Part shown: positions 1 to 8,820 of the stretch, in pieces
Layout of the letters: each line of letters opens with the position of its first letter
How positions within the stretch are numbered: the first letter of the stretch is position 1
DNA from: Clostridiales bacterium
Lineage (GTDB): Bacteria > Bacillota > Clostridia > Peptostreptococcales > Anaerovoracaceae
Assembly: GCA_009776955.1 (NCBI GenBank)
Contig: WRMW01000007.1
Location: 1 to 64,000, forward strand
Length of the DNA stretch: 64,000 bases
Direction of reading: 5' to 3'
Position numbers and translations under genes: made by a program
The notes under the pieces: generated by a model
What the model was told of the DNA's origin: nothing
Seen by the model: only the letters and a program-made list of their open reading frames with translations
Database searches by the model: none

Positions 1-143
1 GTTATGTCCTCGAAGGACTCGTCCACGGCCACGTACGGGTCAGTGTCGCTGTATGCCGCGCCTGGAAAGAGCGTGAACACAAGCGCCGCCGCCACGAAGA
101 TCGCTGTCCAGCCTGCTCGTTTTCCGGCTCTCATACCGTACAT
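1..143 (-). CDS. Secreted/membrane protein, N-terminal fragment (runs off window start)
   Basis: Reverse strand reads MYGMRAGKRAGWTAIFVAAALVFTLFPGAAYSDTDPYVAVDESFEDI, a signal-peptide-like start continuing past base 1. Confidence 0.55.
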   Translation of the reverse strand, partial: MYGMRAGKRAGWTAIFVAAALVFTLFPGAAYSDTDPYVAVDESFEDI

Positions 144-435
144 AAAAGACGCCCCTCTCTCTGCAATGCGCTCACTGGCCAGCACAAACAAATCACGGGC
201 ACAGTATACCACGCACTGTAACGGTTTTGTAAAAATATACGCTCTTGTCGGCGAAAAAGTCGAAGTGGGACGGCCAGGCTTGATGCTTACGGTTTTACGC
301 TTGCATAGGCACCGTCAGGCTTTTCGCTTACTTTTCAAAATTGGTTTCAACCATCATATCCTATTTTAAAAAGTGGCATGAATCTTGGGGGGTCACACAG
401 TTTATAGCTTTGCCCAATTGGGCATCTGATGCATG

Positions 436-1728
436 TCACAGTTCGCAGGCGGTCATTTCGGCCAGCGTTTGGCGACGGACTATGAGGCGGGCGTCGGCGC
501 CAGCGACGAGGGCCACGGCGGGTTTGGGCATTTTATTGTAATTGTTCGCCATGGAATAGCCGTAGGCGCCGGTCGCAAAGACGCATAGGGTGTCACCACG
601 CTCGGGGGACGCAAGGGTGATGCCGTCTATGATGCGGTCGCCCGATTCACAGAGTTTGCCGCAGATGGTGACTGTCTCGGCCTCGAACTGGTGTTCGTTT
701 GCCTTGTTGGCGATAATGGCTTCGTACTTCGCGCCGTAAAGCGCCGGACGGATATTGTCGCTCATGCCGCCGTCGATCGAGACGAAGGTGGTGCCGCCCG
801 GAATGCGCTTGATGGTACCGACGGTGTAGAGCGTAGCCCCGGCGTCTCCGACGATGCTGCGGCCCGGCTCGATGCCGATGCCTATGGGCTGGATGCCGCG
901 CCTCTCACAAAATTCCCCCACCCTCTGCATAACGGGGTCGAGGAAGTATGAATAGGGCTTGCGTTCCTCGTCTGTATATCGGATGCCGAAGCCGCCGCCT
1001 ATAATCAGCTCGGATATGGCGTAATCGAACCTATTGTAAATCTCGCTTGCGGTTTCGAGCACTTTGTCCGTTGCCTTTATATATGGGTCGGCATCAAAGA
1101 GTTGCGAACCGATATGGTAGTGCAGCCCTTTGAAGTCGATATGCGGGCTGTTGATCGCTTTCTCCACAAGCGGGTAAAGTATGTGCTCGTCCACCGGTAT
1201 GCCAAACTTGGAATCGCGCTGGCCGGTGGTGATGTGGATGTGGGTGTCCACCTTTACCTCGGGCGTGATGCGGAAAAGCGCAGTCTGCACCCTGCCGTGC
1301 TTCGCCGCGATTTCCTCTACGATGTCTAACTCGTCAAGACCGTCGATGACGATGCGGCCGAGGCCCGCGCCTATCGCTTCGTCGAGTTCATCATATGTCT
1401 TGTTGTTGCCGTGGTAAATGACGCGCTCCGCAGGGAAGCCCGCTTTCATGGCAGTGTAAAACTCACCTGCTGACACTACATCAAGATGAAACCCTTCTTC
1501 GTCTGCGATGCGGCATATCGCCGGAGTCAAGAAAGCCTTGCCCGCATAAGTGGCAAACGAGCCATTGTGTTTTTCTAAAAACTCTGCCCTTACCTCGGCG
1601 CAGCGACTGCGGATAAGCGATTCGGACAACACGTACAGGGGGGTGCCGAAACGCTCCGCCAATTCCGTTGCGCGAACGCCCTCGATATAGAGCTCGCCGT
1701 CGTTTACGTTGAATGTGTTATTTTCCAT
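436..1728 (-). CDS. lysA: Diaminopimelate decarboxylase
   Basis: PLP-dependent fold III decarboxylase; motifs YAGKAFLTPAI, HYHIGSQ, GGGFGIRY, EPGRSIVGDAG. Confidence 0.95.
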   Translation of the reverse strand: MENNTFNVNDGELYIEGVRATELAERFGTPLYVLSESLIRSRCAEVRAEFLEKHNGSFATYAGKAFLTPAICRIADEEGFHLDVVSAGEFYTAMKAGFPAERVIYHGNNKTYDELDEAIGAGLGRIVIDGLDELDIVEEIAAKHGRVQTALFRITPEVKVDTHIHITTGQRDSKFGIPVDEHILYPLVEKAINSPHIDFKGLHYHIGSQLFDADPYIKATDKVLETASEIYNRFDYAISELIIGGGFGIRYTDEERKPYSYFLDPVMQRVGEFCERRGIQPIGIGIEPGRSIVGDAGATLYTVGTIKRIPGGTTFVSIDGGMSDNIRPALYGAKYEAIIANKANEHQFEAETVTICGKLCESGDRIIDGITLASPERGDTLCVFATGAYGYSMANNYNKMPKPAVALVAGADARLIVRRQTLAEMTACEL

Positions 1729-1793
1729 GTCGTAAATTTAACTACACCGCTATACATTTTGTCAATGTAATGCGCGAATTTTTTTGTGGAGCA

Positions 1794-4148
1794 TTACCGT
1801 ACTGGGCAGACGCCGTTCTCGCACCCATCACTCCCCACATCTATCTCCGCTTCCTCTCGCTCGTACTTCGATATCAGCGACGGGATGAACGGCTTCATCG
1901 CGACCGTGCGCCGCTCATATTCCTCCTGCGAAATCTCCTCGTACGGCAGCAGCTCGTAGAACGAGTCATCGTAAGAGATAAACGACACGCCCACCACATC
2001 GTCCCAATTGTCCCAGACCCACTGGCAGGCCCCATCCCACTCGTCCTCGCGGACATGCACGGTTATCGAGCAATTGTGGTCGACATAGTGCTCCATGAAC
2101 ATCTTGTATATCTCAAGCTGCTCCACCGCCGTGACGTCGCCTTTTATCTTGCCCGCCGGCGCCTTTATCGGAAACTCGACCACCTTTACGGAGGGGTTTG
2201 ACTTTGGCTGGCCTACCTCTGGGTAGACGGGGTAGCCTAGCTCTTCGCAGACCTTGACGAGCGGATCGCCTGCCGAGATGCGTATGCGACGCACGTAGTA
2301 CGGCGCGTGCGAAAAATGCACGCCGCTGGAGACGACGGGCAGGAGCGAAAGCGTGCCCTCCGGCTTGACGGTCGTGACAAGCAGGGGCGTTTCAAAGCCT
2401 AGCTCTGCCGCATAGTCCCTAGCAGATTTTTGCGCTACCTCCCTAAGGTCTTTCAGCAGGCTTATCTGCGCATCTTTGTCCAGCCCCGCAGCGTTGACCA
2501 TGTCCTGCCACCCTGTCAGGGAGCAGCCGAGCAGCCGATCGCGGCGCTGCGTTGAGTTCCATTCCGGTATCTCAAGCTCCGTACACGTCATTCGCAGGGC
2601 TGCACGAGCGGAAAGCCGCTGCGCGCCGAGCATGCCGTCACGGTCGATCTTACCTGACTCATCCACGAACGCCATCACGTTTATCGTCGTCAGATTGCAC
2701 AACCCTTTGCTGTCGAGCAGAATTTCCGCGCATGGGTTGACGCCGGAAAAATTGGGACGGCGCTTCTTGCCCGCTTCCTCGTTGACCCATCCAGGCTCGC
2801 CTGAAAACCGCATCTGCTGGAAGTGCCTGTCCAAAAATTCGCGTGTGGGCTTGCGTGTGTAATATATGGAATTGTTGCTCATCATGCGGTGCGACAGTTC
2901 GGGGTCGATGACCCATTGCTCGCCCTCTTTTTTGTAGAGCTCGCTTTTCGCCTCGATACATTCTTCGTCGTCCTGGTCTACCAAGCATATCTCCGCAGTC
3001 CTGCGGACACCGCCCACCACGACGTTCTCTCCTATTATATTGGCTATGTCCATGCAGTCTATCGGGAGGAACTGGATGCGTTCGGTGCCTTGGCGGATGG
3101 CCGCTTTCTCGACTATGCGGGCGATCTTCTGGAACATGTTCTTCATGCTTTGGTGGCCGCTGGCCGTGCCGCCGAAGGTCTGGAGGCGATCGCCTCTGGG
3201 CCGCACATGGTCATAGTTGAGGATGACGGTGCAAATCTTGCGGTACTCCGCGCTCCAAAATATGCGCAAGAAGTATTCAAGCGCTTGCACCCAGCCTTCC
3301 TTGCTGTCCCCGACAGTGATCTTGACAGTGTCGCCGTGCGAAAATTCAAGCGATGTGCTGTCCTGCCTGAGCGTCCTGAGGATGGGCGTGTAGCTCTCGT
3401 GGATCACTTCGATATCGGTGCGTATGGGCGGCAGCTTTTCGACATCGGCCTTGAGCACGCGCACGCCCACGCCGGAACCCACCATCAATAGATAGAATAT
3501 ATCGCGGAACGCTGAAAAATTGTCAATCACCTGAAAGGCGCAGTTGAAGTTCGCCATGGGGTAATACTTGGAGACGTCCGTGGAACCGACCCAGAATGTG
3601 CGCCCCGAAAGGAATTGCTTCAGCTCAAAGACGTTTCTGTAAAGCTGCTCGGCCTCGGCCTTTGCGGTCGGCACCAAGGAGCAATTGTACTCGACGGCAC
3701 GGCGTACGCTCTCCCACCAGTATTCGCGGCGCTTCTCCTCCGGCGCCCAACGCGAATAAGTGCGATAATATACGAAGCTTCCGAGCTGGTTCATCGGGTT
3801 GGGCATATGCTTGAAGCGGCTGACAAACTCCTCGCTTAGGAGGCGCCCGTCGCGCCGCTTGCGGGCATCCCTGGATTTGTCGCGCTCGTATCTGTATATG
3901 ATGAATTTCTTGGCGGCGGCTTTGCAGCCGGCTTCCATAAGAAAATCCTCTACGAGGTCCTGAATGTCCTCGACATTGACGCTTTCCGGGCTACGGGCCA
4001 CCTGCTCGCCCACCTGCCTCACGATGTCGGCTGCAAGGAATTGGTCGATGCCTGTCGTGGTTTCGAGCATGGCATTTTCGACAGCCGCCTGTATTTTCGC
4101 CCCGCTCCAGTCGACTAGGGTTCCGTCCCGTTTGATTATTTTGGTCAT
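1794..4148 (-). CDS. nrdJ: Adenosylcobalamin-dependent (class II) ribonucleoside-triphosphate reductase with N-terminal ATP-cone
   Basis: ATP-cone-like N-terminus (MTKIIKRDGTLVDWSGAKIQAAVENAM), RTPR-like core (LMVGSGVGVRV, NPCAEILLDSKGLCNLTTIN), C-terminal Cys pair CENGVCPVR. Confidence 0.85.
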   Translation of the reverse strand: MTKIIKRDGTLVDWSGAKIQAAVENAMLETTTGIDQFLAADIVRQVGEQVARSPESVNVEDIQDLVEDFLMEAGCKAAAKKFIIYRYERDKSRDARKRRDGRLLSEEFVSRFKHMPNPMNQLGSFVYYRTYSRWAPEEKRREYWWESVRRAVEYNCSLVPTAKAEAEQLYRNVFELKQFLSGRTFWVGSTDVSKYYPMANFNCAFQVIDNFSAFRDIFYLLMVGSGVGVRVLKADVEKLPPIRTDIEVIHESYTPILRTLRQDSTSLEFSHGDTVKITVGDSKEGWVQALEYFLRIFWSAEYRKICTVILNYDHVRPRGDRLQTFGGTASGHQSMKNMFQKIARIVEKAAIRQGTERIQFLPIDCMDIANIIGENVVVGGVRRTAEICLVDQDDEECIEAKSELYKKEGEQWVIDPELSHRMMSNNSIYYTRKPTREFLDRHFQQMRFSGEPGWVNEEAGKKRRPNFSGVNPCAEILLDSKGLCNLTTINVMAFVDESGKIDRDGMLGAQRLSARAALRMTCTELEIPEWNSTQRRDRLLGCSLTGWQDMVNAAGLDKDAQISLLKDLREVAQKSARDYAAELGFETPLLVTTVKPEGTLSLLPVVSSGVHFSHAPYYVRRIRISAGDPLVKVCEELGYPVYPEVGQPKSNPSVKVVEFPIKAPAGKIKGDVTAVEQLEIYKMFMEHYVDHNCSITVHVREDEWDGACQWVWDNWDDVVGVSFISYDDSFYELLPYEEISQEEYERRTVAMKPFIPSLISKYEREEAEIDVGSDGCENGVCPVR

Positions 4149-4243
4149 TTCAAAGCTTCTCCGTCTTTTCGTGTTTTCTGGCTGCGGCCTTCATTTTGTG
4201 ATTACTTTGTATATATTTGAAATAATGGGAAATTATTTCATTA

Positions 4244-4257
4244 TACTATATATTGCG
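4244..4257. promoter_or_regulatory. NrdR-like box 2 (TACTATATATTGCG)
   Basis: About 12/14 match to the NrdR box pattern CACwAtATaTwGTG; 32 bp from the other box; upstream of the RNR gene. Confidence 0.6.
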
Positions 4258-4275
4258 CCTTTGTCGGGCAGTAGG

Positions 4276-4289
4276 CACATTATACTGTG
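4276..4289. promoter_or_regulatory. NrdR-like box 1 (CACATTATACTGTG) overlapping a minus-strand TATAAT -10
   Basis: About 12/14 match to the NrdR pattern; contains the minus-strand TATAAT at 4284-4279. Confidence 0.65.
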
Positions 4290-4343
4290 GTATTTTGGCG
4301 AATGCAAGTACCACAGGGGGTATTTTTTGAGTTTTTTGCTTTT

Positions 4344-5381
4344 TTAGAGGGGAAGGGTGGCGTGGGCGTCAAGAGCGAGGCTATCCGTAAGGCCAGCAAC
4401 GTACTGGTAGTGCCCTGCGCAGGCTATCATGGCGGCGTTGTCGGTGCAGAGGGGAGGCGTGGGGATGAAAAGACGGACGCCCGTCTGCTCCGCGACCGAC
4501 TTCATACGAGCCCGCAGGGCGGTGTTCGCCGCAACGCCTCCCGCGAGCGCGAGCTTTTTATGACCCGTCAGAGCGAGCGCCTTGCGTGTTTTGGATGCTA
4601 GGACGTCTATCACGGCCTCCTGGAAGCTCGCCGCCACATCGGCCTCATTTAAGGGGGCGTTCGCCTGACGTTCAGTGTTTATATAATTGAGGACGCCAGT
4701 CTTGAGCCCGCTGAAGCTGAAGTCTAGGCTGTCGTCATCCAGCATCGCGCGTTTGAAAGCGATTGCGGCGGGGTCGCCGCCTTTGGCGAGCGCGTCTACC
4801 TTGGGGCCACCGGGATAGCCCAGACCGAGCACGCGTGCCACTTTGTCGTAGGCTTCGCCCGCCGCGTCGTCGCGTGTGCCGCCAAGCACGGTCATTGTGC
4901 CTGGCTCGCCGGACAGACCACGTACGTCCACAAGCGAAGTGTGGCCGCCCGAAACGACGAGCGCAAGGAACGGCGGATCAAGCTCAGGATGCTCCATAAG
5001 CGCCGCGCAGATATGGCCGCGTATATGGTGGACGCCGACAAGGGGTTTGTTTAACGCAAAAGCCATAGCCTTCGCCGTTGCCAAGCCTATAAGGACTGCC
5101 CCGACCAGGCCTGGGCCTTTCGTGACGGCGATGGCATCAATCGTTTTGATTGACACTCCCGCCTCGGTCAGCGCCGCATCCACGATGCCGTTGATCGTGG
5201 CCAGGTGGTGGCGTGAGGCGATCTCCGGCACAACGCCGCCGAATACCTTATGCACATCCGTCTGTGACGCAATCACATTTGAAAGCGCCGTGCGACCGTC
5301 ACGGACGACAGCCGCCGCCGTTTCGTCGCAGCTTGTCTCTATCCCCAGGATAAGCGTGCCTGTCGTGTCCGCCCTCATCAT
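4344..5381 (-). CDS. tsaD: tRNA N6-adenosine threonylcarbamoyltransferase TsaD
   Basis: ILGIETSCDETAAAVV, SGGHTSLV, ALAGGVAANTALR; ATGA overlap with the upstream gene. Confidence 0.95.
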   Translation of the reverse strand: MMRADTTGTLILGIETSCDETAAAVVRDGRTALSNVIASQTDVHKVFGGVVPEIASRHHLATINGIVDAALTEAGVSIKTIDAIAVTKGPGLVGAVLIGLATAKAMAFALNKPLVGVHHIRGHICAALMEHPELDPPFLALVVSGGHTSLVDVRGLSGEPGTMTVLGGTRDDAAGEAYDKVARVLGLGYPGGPKVDALAKGGDPAAIAFKRAMLDDDSLDFSFSGLKTGVLNYINTERQANAPLNEADVAASFQEAVIDVLASKTRKALALTGHKKLALAGGVAANTALRARMKSVAEQTGVRLFIPTPPLCTDNAAMIACAGHYQYVAGLTDSLALDAHATLPL

Positions 5382-6634
5382 ACAACCCCCGTGCATCCCT
5401 GCGGCTCGCCCCCGTGCCGCCACATGATAAGCGCGTCCTCGCGCTCGCCGCCAGAAGCCGGGTAGTATCCCTTGCGGACGCCTTCCGTCTTGAACCCGTG
5501 CTTTTCATAAAAGCCCACCGCCGCTTCGTCGCCCGCCCTTACCTCAAGCGTGAAGTCCCTTACGCCTTTAGCCTCGGCCTGCCGAACCAATTCGGTGAGA
5601 GCGGCGCCTCCGGCGCCGCTCCTCCGCACACTCGGATGCACCGCAATATTTGTGATATGCCCTTCGTCAAGTATGATGTGCAGACCTGCGTACCCTAGGA
5701 TAAAACCTTCTTTTTCGCAGACCACGTAATCGCTGTACTCAAGGCGGAGGTCGCTGCGTATGCTGTCCTCCAGCCAGGGCTCGCCGAAGCTGAGCCTTTC
5801 GATGACGGAGATGCCGTAGACGTCATCTTCGTTTGCAGGACGCAGCATGAACGGCACGGCGGCCACGCCCGATTCGGCGGCAGCCTTTTCGTCAAGGCGG
5901 CGCTGCGCTTCGGCCTTGCGGATATATATGGGTTCGAGTTCTTCAAAACCGATGGGGATGCCATGTGCAAGCGACCACGCGAGGGTCGCCTTTGCATCTT
6001 GCACCGCCCCCTCGACAATTTTGACATCTGCCCTCACACCCGCCACGAAAACATCAATCCGCTCGCGAAAGACGGGCAGGCCGTCGCCCATCATCAGGCA
6101 GGCGACCTCTGTATCCGAGCCGTCCATTCGCTCCACCAGCTTTTCCAACGCCGCTACCGCCGCGCCAAGCGACGCAAAATATTCTTCCGGGCTGTAGGCG
6201 TCGCCCTTCACAAGCGTCATTATGCGACCGTCCTTTTCAAGCATATACGCCCCTGCGTACATCTGCTCCCTGCGTGCGTCAAAGATAGGACAGCAGACGG
6301 TATACGGGCGCTCGTCCTCCGGCAGATAGACGAAGGTTTCGAGCGTCGGCACTTTCACGACCGGCACTCTTAGCGTCTGCGCGAACGCCCTTGCGGTGGC
6401 GATGCCTATGCGCATGCCCGTAAACGAGCCCGGCCCCGCAGACACCGCTATCCTCTCCAGTTTTCGCGGTGCCATGCCTGCTTCGCCTAGCACATCCTCC
6501 ACCATAGGCATAAGGGACGTCAGGTGCATCAGCCCCTCCCTGCTCGCCCTATGAACCACCCGCCCATCGCTGGCAAGCAGCGCCACTGAGCAGATGGGGC
6601 CAGTAGTCTCTATCGCAAGCACAGACCCGCTCAT
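5378..6634 (-). CDS. tsaB-rimI: Fusion of TsaB (t6A biosynthesis) and a RimI-like GNAT acetyltransferase
   Basis: N-terminal TsaB motifs (LAIETTGPICSVAL, AGPGSFTGMRIGIATARAFA); C-terminal GNAT domain (NIAVHPSVRRSGAGGAALTELV, EVRAGDEAAVGFYEKHGFKTEGVRKGYY). Confidence 0.92.
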   Translation of the reverse strand: MSGSVLAIETTGPICSVALLASDGRVVHRASREGLMHLTSLMPMVEDVLGEAGMAPRKLERIAVSAGPGSFTGMRIGIATARAFAQTLRVPVVKVPTLETFVYLPEDERPYTVCCPIFDARREQMYAGAYMLEKDGRIMTLVKGDAYSPEEYFASLGAAVAALEKLVERMDGSDTEVACLMMGDGLPVFRERIDVFVAGVRADVKIVEGAVQDAKATLAWSLAHGIPIGFEELEPIYIRKAEAQRRLDEKAAAESGVAAVPFMLRPANEDDVYGISVIERLSFGEPWLEDSIRSDLRLEYSDYVVCEKEGFILGYAGLHIILDEGHITNIAVHPSVRRSGAGGAALTELVRQAEAKGVRDFTLEVRAGDEAAVGFYEKHGFKTEGVRKGYYPASGGEREDALIMWRHGGEPQGCTGVV

Positions 6635-7056
6635 GGCGTCAAGACCTCCCGCATGCCCGCATCCTCCGTATGCCTCAGCTCAATCCGGATCGCACCGTTC
6701 GGCATCAGCCCCCCTGCCATATCCGCCCACTCGACCACGCATACACCGCTGCCGAAAAAGTATTCGTCACAACCCAGGTCCTCTATCGCCCCCGCATCTT
6801 CTCCAAGGCGGTACAAATCAAAATGATAGAATGGCAGCCGGCCAGACATATATTCGTTTATCAGCGTAAATGTCGGGCTGGTCACAGGCTCCGCCACGCC
6901 AAGCCCCTCTGCAATGGCCTTCGCCAACGTGGTCTTGCCCGCACCCAGCTCTCCCGTAAGCGCCACCACAGTGCCCGGCGCAAGCCGCCCGCCAAGCCCC
7001 CGACCATACTCCTTCAATTGTTCCTCATTAAATAACATCTCCATATGATTATACAC
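6631..7056 (-). CDS. tsaE: tRNA threonylcarbamoyladenosine biosynthesis ATPase TsaE
   Basis: GELGAGKTTLAKAIAEGLG, SPTFTLINEY, HFDLYRL. Confidence 0.93.
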   Translation of the reverse strand: MYNHMEMLFNEEQLKEYGRGLGGRLAPGTVVALTGELGAGKTTLAKAIAEGLGVAEPVTSPTFTLINEYMSGRLPFYHFDLYRLGEDAGAIEDLGCDEYFFGSGVCVVEWADMAGGLMPNGAIRIELRHTEDAGMREVLTP

Positions 7057-7075
7057 TAAGTAGGGACAGCCACGT

Positions 7076-7104
7076 TTGACAGACCCACGATACTTCGCTA
7101 TTAT
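7076..7104 (+). promoter_or_regulatory. Promoter for riboswitch/ribU (TTGACA-17-TATTAT)
   Basis: TTGACA at 7076-7081, 17-bp spacer, TATTAT at 7099-7104, just upstream of the FMN riboswitch. Confidence 0.7.
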
Positions 7105-7121
7105 GAATACCGTTAGTTAAT

Positions 7122-7243
7122 GTTTCAGGACGGGGTGAGAGTCCCCACCGGCGGTGAGGCGCACATTGTTGCGACAAGTCCGCGAGCCGAAAGGCAGAGC
7201 CGGTCAGAATCCGGCACCGACGGTCATAGTCCGGAAGGGAGGA
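7122..7243 (+). ncRNA. FMN riboswitch (RFN element)
   Basis: Conserved RFN blocks: TTCAGGACGGGGTGAGAGTCCCCACCGGCGGTGA...CAGAGCCGGTCAGAATCCGGCACCGACGGTCATAGTCCGGAAGGGAGG. Confidence 0.95.
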
Positions 7244-7251
7244 ACTATATC

Positions 7252-7803
7252 ATGGAAAATCTTAACGTCAAATCAAATACGCTGAAACTCGCCAAGATGG
7301 CTCTTCTGACCGCCATCGCATTCATCTGCTCGTTCGTTCATTTTCCGCTGCTATTTGCATTCCCATTTTTGGAATATGAGCTTTCAAGCATCCCCTTGCT
7401 GATAGCTGGATTCGTTTTTGGGCCGATTCGCGGGATGATAATCGCCGTTGTCGTCGTCGGGCTTCGCGTGGTCACAGGGACGGCTCCCAATGTACCATAC
7501 GGGCCGATTATGAATATCATAGCTGCTTGTGTCCTTGTGCTTGTCTCGGCTGCGATCTATCAAAAGTTCAAGACCAAGAAATGGGGGCTTATCGCCTTGA
7601 TCGTCGGCGGCCTCTGCGCAACGGCGGCCATGGTGCCAGCAAACCTTATCTTCACGCCGCTGTTCATGGGCGCCCCGCTCGAAGCGGTGAAGGAATTGAT
7701 CCTGCCGGCAATCATACCGTTCAACCTACTAAAAGCAGCAATAAACACCGTGGTCGTGTTTTTGCTGTATAAGCGGCTTTCGCCATTTTTGCATAAGTGG
7801 TAG
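7252..7803 (+). CDS. ribU: ECF transporter S component, riboflavin (RibU family)
   Basis: Start ATG after GGGAGG; multi-TM S component; directly downstream of the FMN riboswitch. Confidence 0.9.
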   Translation: MENLNVKSNTLKLAKMALLTAIAFICSFVHFPLLFAFPFLEYELSSIPLLIAGFVFGPIRGMIIAVVVVGLRVVTGTAPNVPYGPIMNIIAACVLVLVSAAIYQKFKTKKWGLIALIVGGLCATAAMVPANLIFTPLFMGAPLEAVKELILPAIIPFNLLKAAINTVVVFLLYKRLSPFLHKW

Positions 7804-7834
7804 ACCGCATACGGGCGGCCGCCCCCTGTCGCCC

Positions 7835-8812
7835 CTACTGGGTTTTCAAAAGCAAATCGGCGCCGTAGATAATAAGCCCCGCCAGCTCCAGATCCAATAT
7901 CCAGTCTGGCGGTATCTCCAGGCTGCCTGCTATGCAGCCGACGATGTTCCCGACCGCCGCCGGCACGCCGTCCGTATTGCCGGAGAAATCCGTGGCTGCG
8001 TGTATCGCGGCCTCAAAATCATTTTCATACCGCAGGGCTATGTATGTCGCTATGGCGGCAGCCTCTGGAGCTATCCACCCCTCCCCGATGGACTCTATCG
8101 CCTTGTCCGGCTTCTTCTTCGTCCCCGCCAAGTCTATCGCCCGCCGAATCAGCTCGGCCGGCAGCGTATCGCCAAGCATGCTTTGGTCCAGCCTCGCCAC
8201 CGCAGCCTCCACCGCATCCGCAAGCGGCTTGCCCTGCACAAGATTTGCGATCAGGGCTGCCATATACCCGGACGACACGATGGCCTGCGTATGTCCGTGC
8301 GTCAATGCCGCGCTGTCGCAACCCATGCGGTATGCCATCTCCGGATCGTCTGCGAAATAAAGGCCTATCGGCGCTGTACGTATTACGCAGCCCGGCCTGT
8401 TCAGGTTGTTGATACGGCTCTCAACCGTGCCATAACTATTCTTGATGGAGGATGCGAGCGCATTCAGGCTTGTCACGCCTTCGCCACGACGTGCAAAAAG
8501 CTCATCGTATTGCAATATCTCGCCGCCCATAATAAATTCATAGGCCTTGTCTGCCAGCCCGCCCGTCTGTGTGTAATACCATTTTTGATATGAATAAAAT
8601 AGGCACGGAACGTAAGCATAGACGCCCTTTCGTTTCGCCCGTGCGTCAGCCCAGATAATCCCGTCAGCCGAAAAGATGGACTGCTGCGTATTGTCCGAAA
8701 TCAAATCCTTGCCGCCCTCGCGTACGCCGTACCCCTTCGCATCGCCGGTCGCGCCGCCGAGCAGACAGCCTCTGAAATGGTCTTTGCCCAGTTTCATCGC
8801 CTTAACCCCCAA
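7835..8812 (-). CDS. ADP-ribosylglycohydrolase family protein (DraG-like)
   Basis: FRGCLLGGATGDAKG, ALTHGHTQAIVSSG, FSGNTDGVPAAVGNIVGCIAGS. Confidence 0.85.
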   Translation of the reverse strand: MGVKAMKLGKDHFRGCLLGGATGDAKGYGVREGGKDLISDNTQQSIFSADGIIWADARAKRKGVYAYVPCLFYSYQKWYYTQTGGLADKAYEFIMGGEILQYDELFARRGEGVTSLNALASSIKNSYGTVESRINNLNRPGCVIRTAPIGLYFADDPEMAYRMGCDSAALTHGHTQAIVSSGYMAALIANLVQGKPLADAVEAAVARLDQSMLGDTLPAELIRRAIDLAGTKKKPDKAIESIGEGWIAPEAAAIATYIALRYENDFEAAIHAATDFSGNTDGVPAAVGNIVGCIAGSLEIPPDWILDLELAGLIIYGADLLLKTQ

Positions 8813-8820
8813 TCACTTAC

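Noticed and set aside
7120-7251. ORF-track N-terminal extension of the RibU gene
   Set aside because: Those 44 codons are the FMN riboswitch; the real start is the ATG at 7252 after GGGAGG
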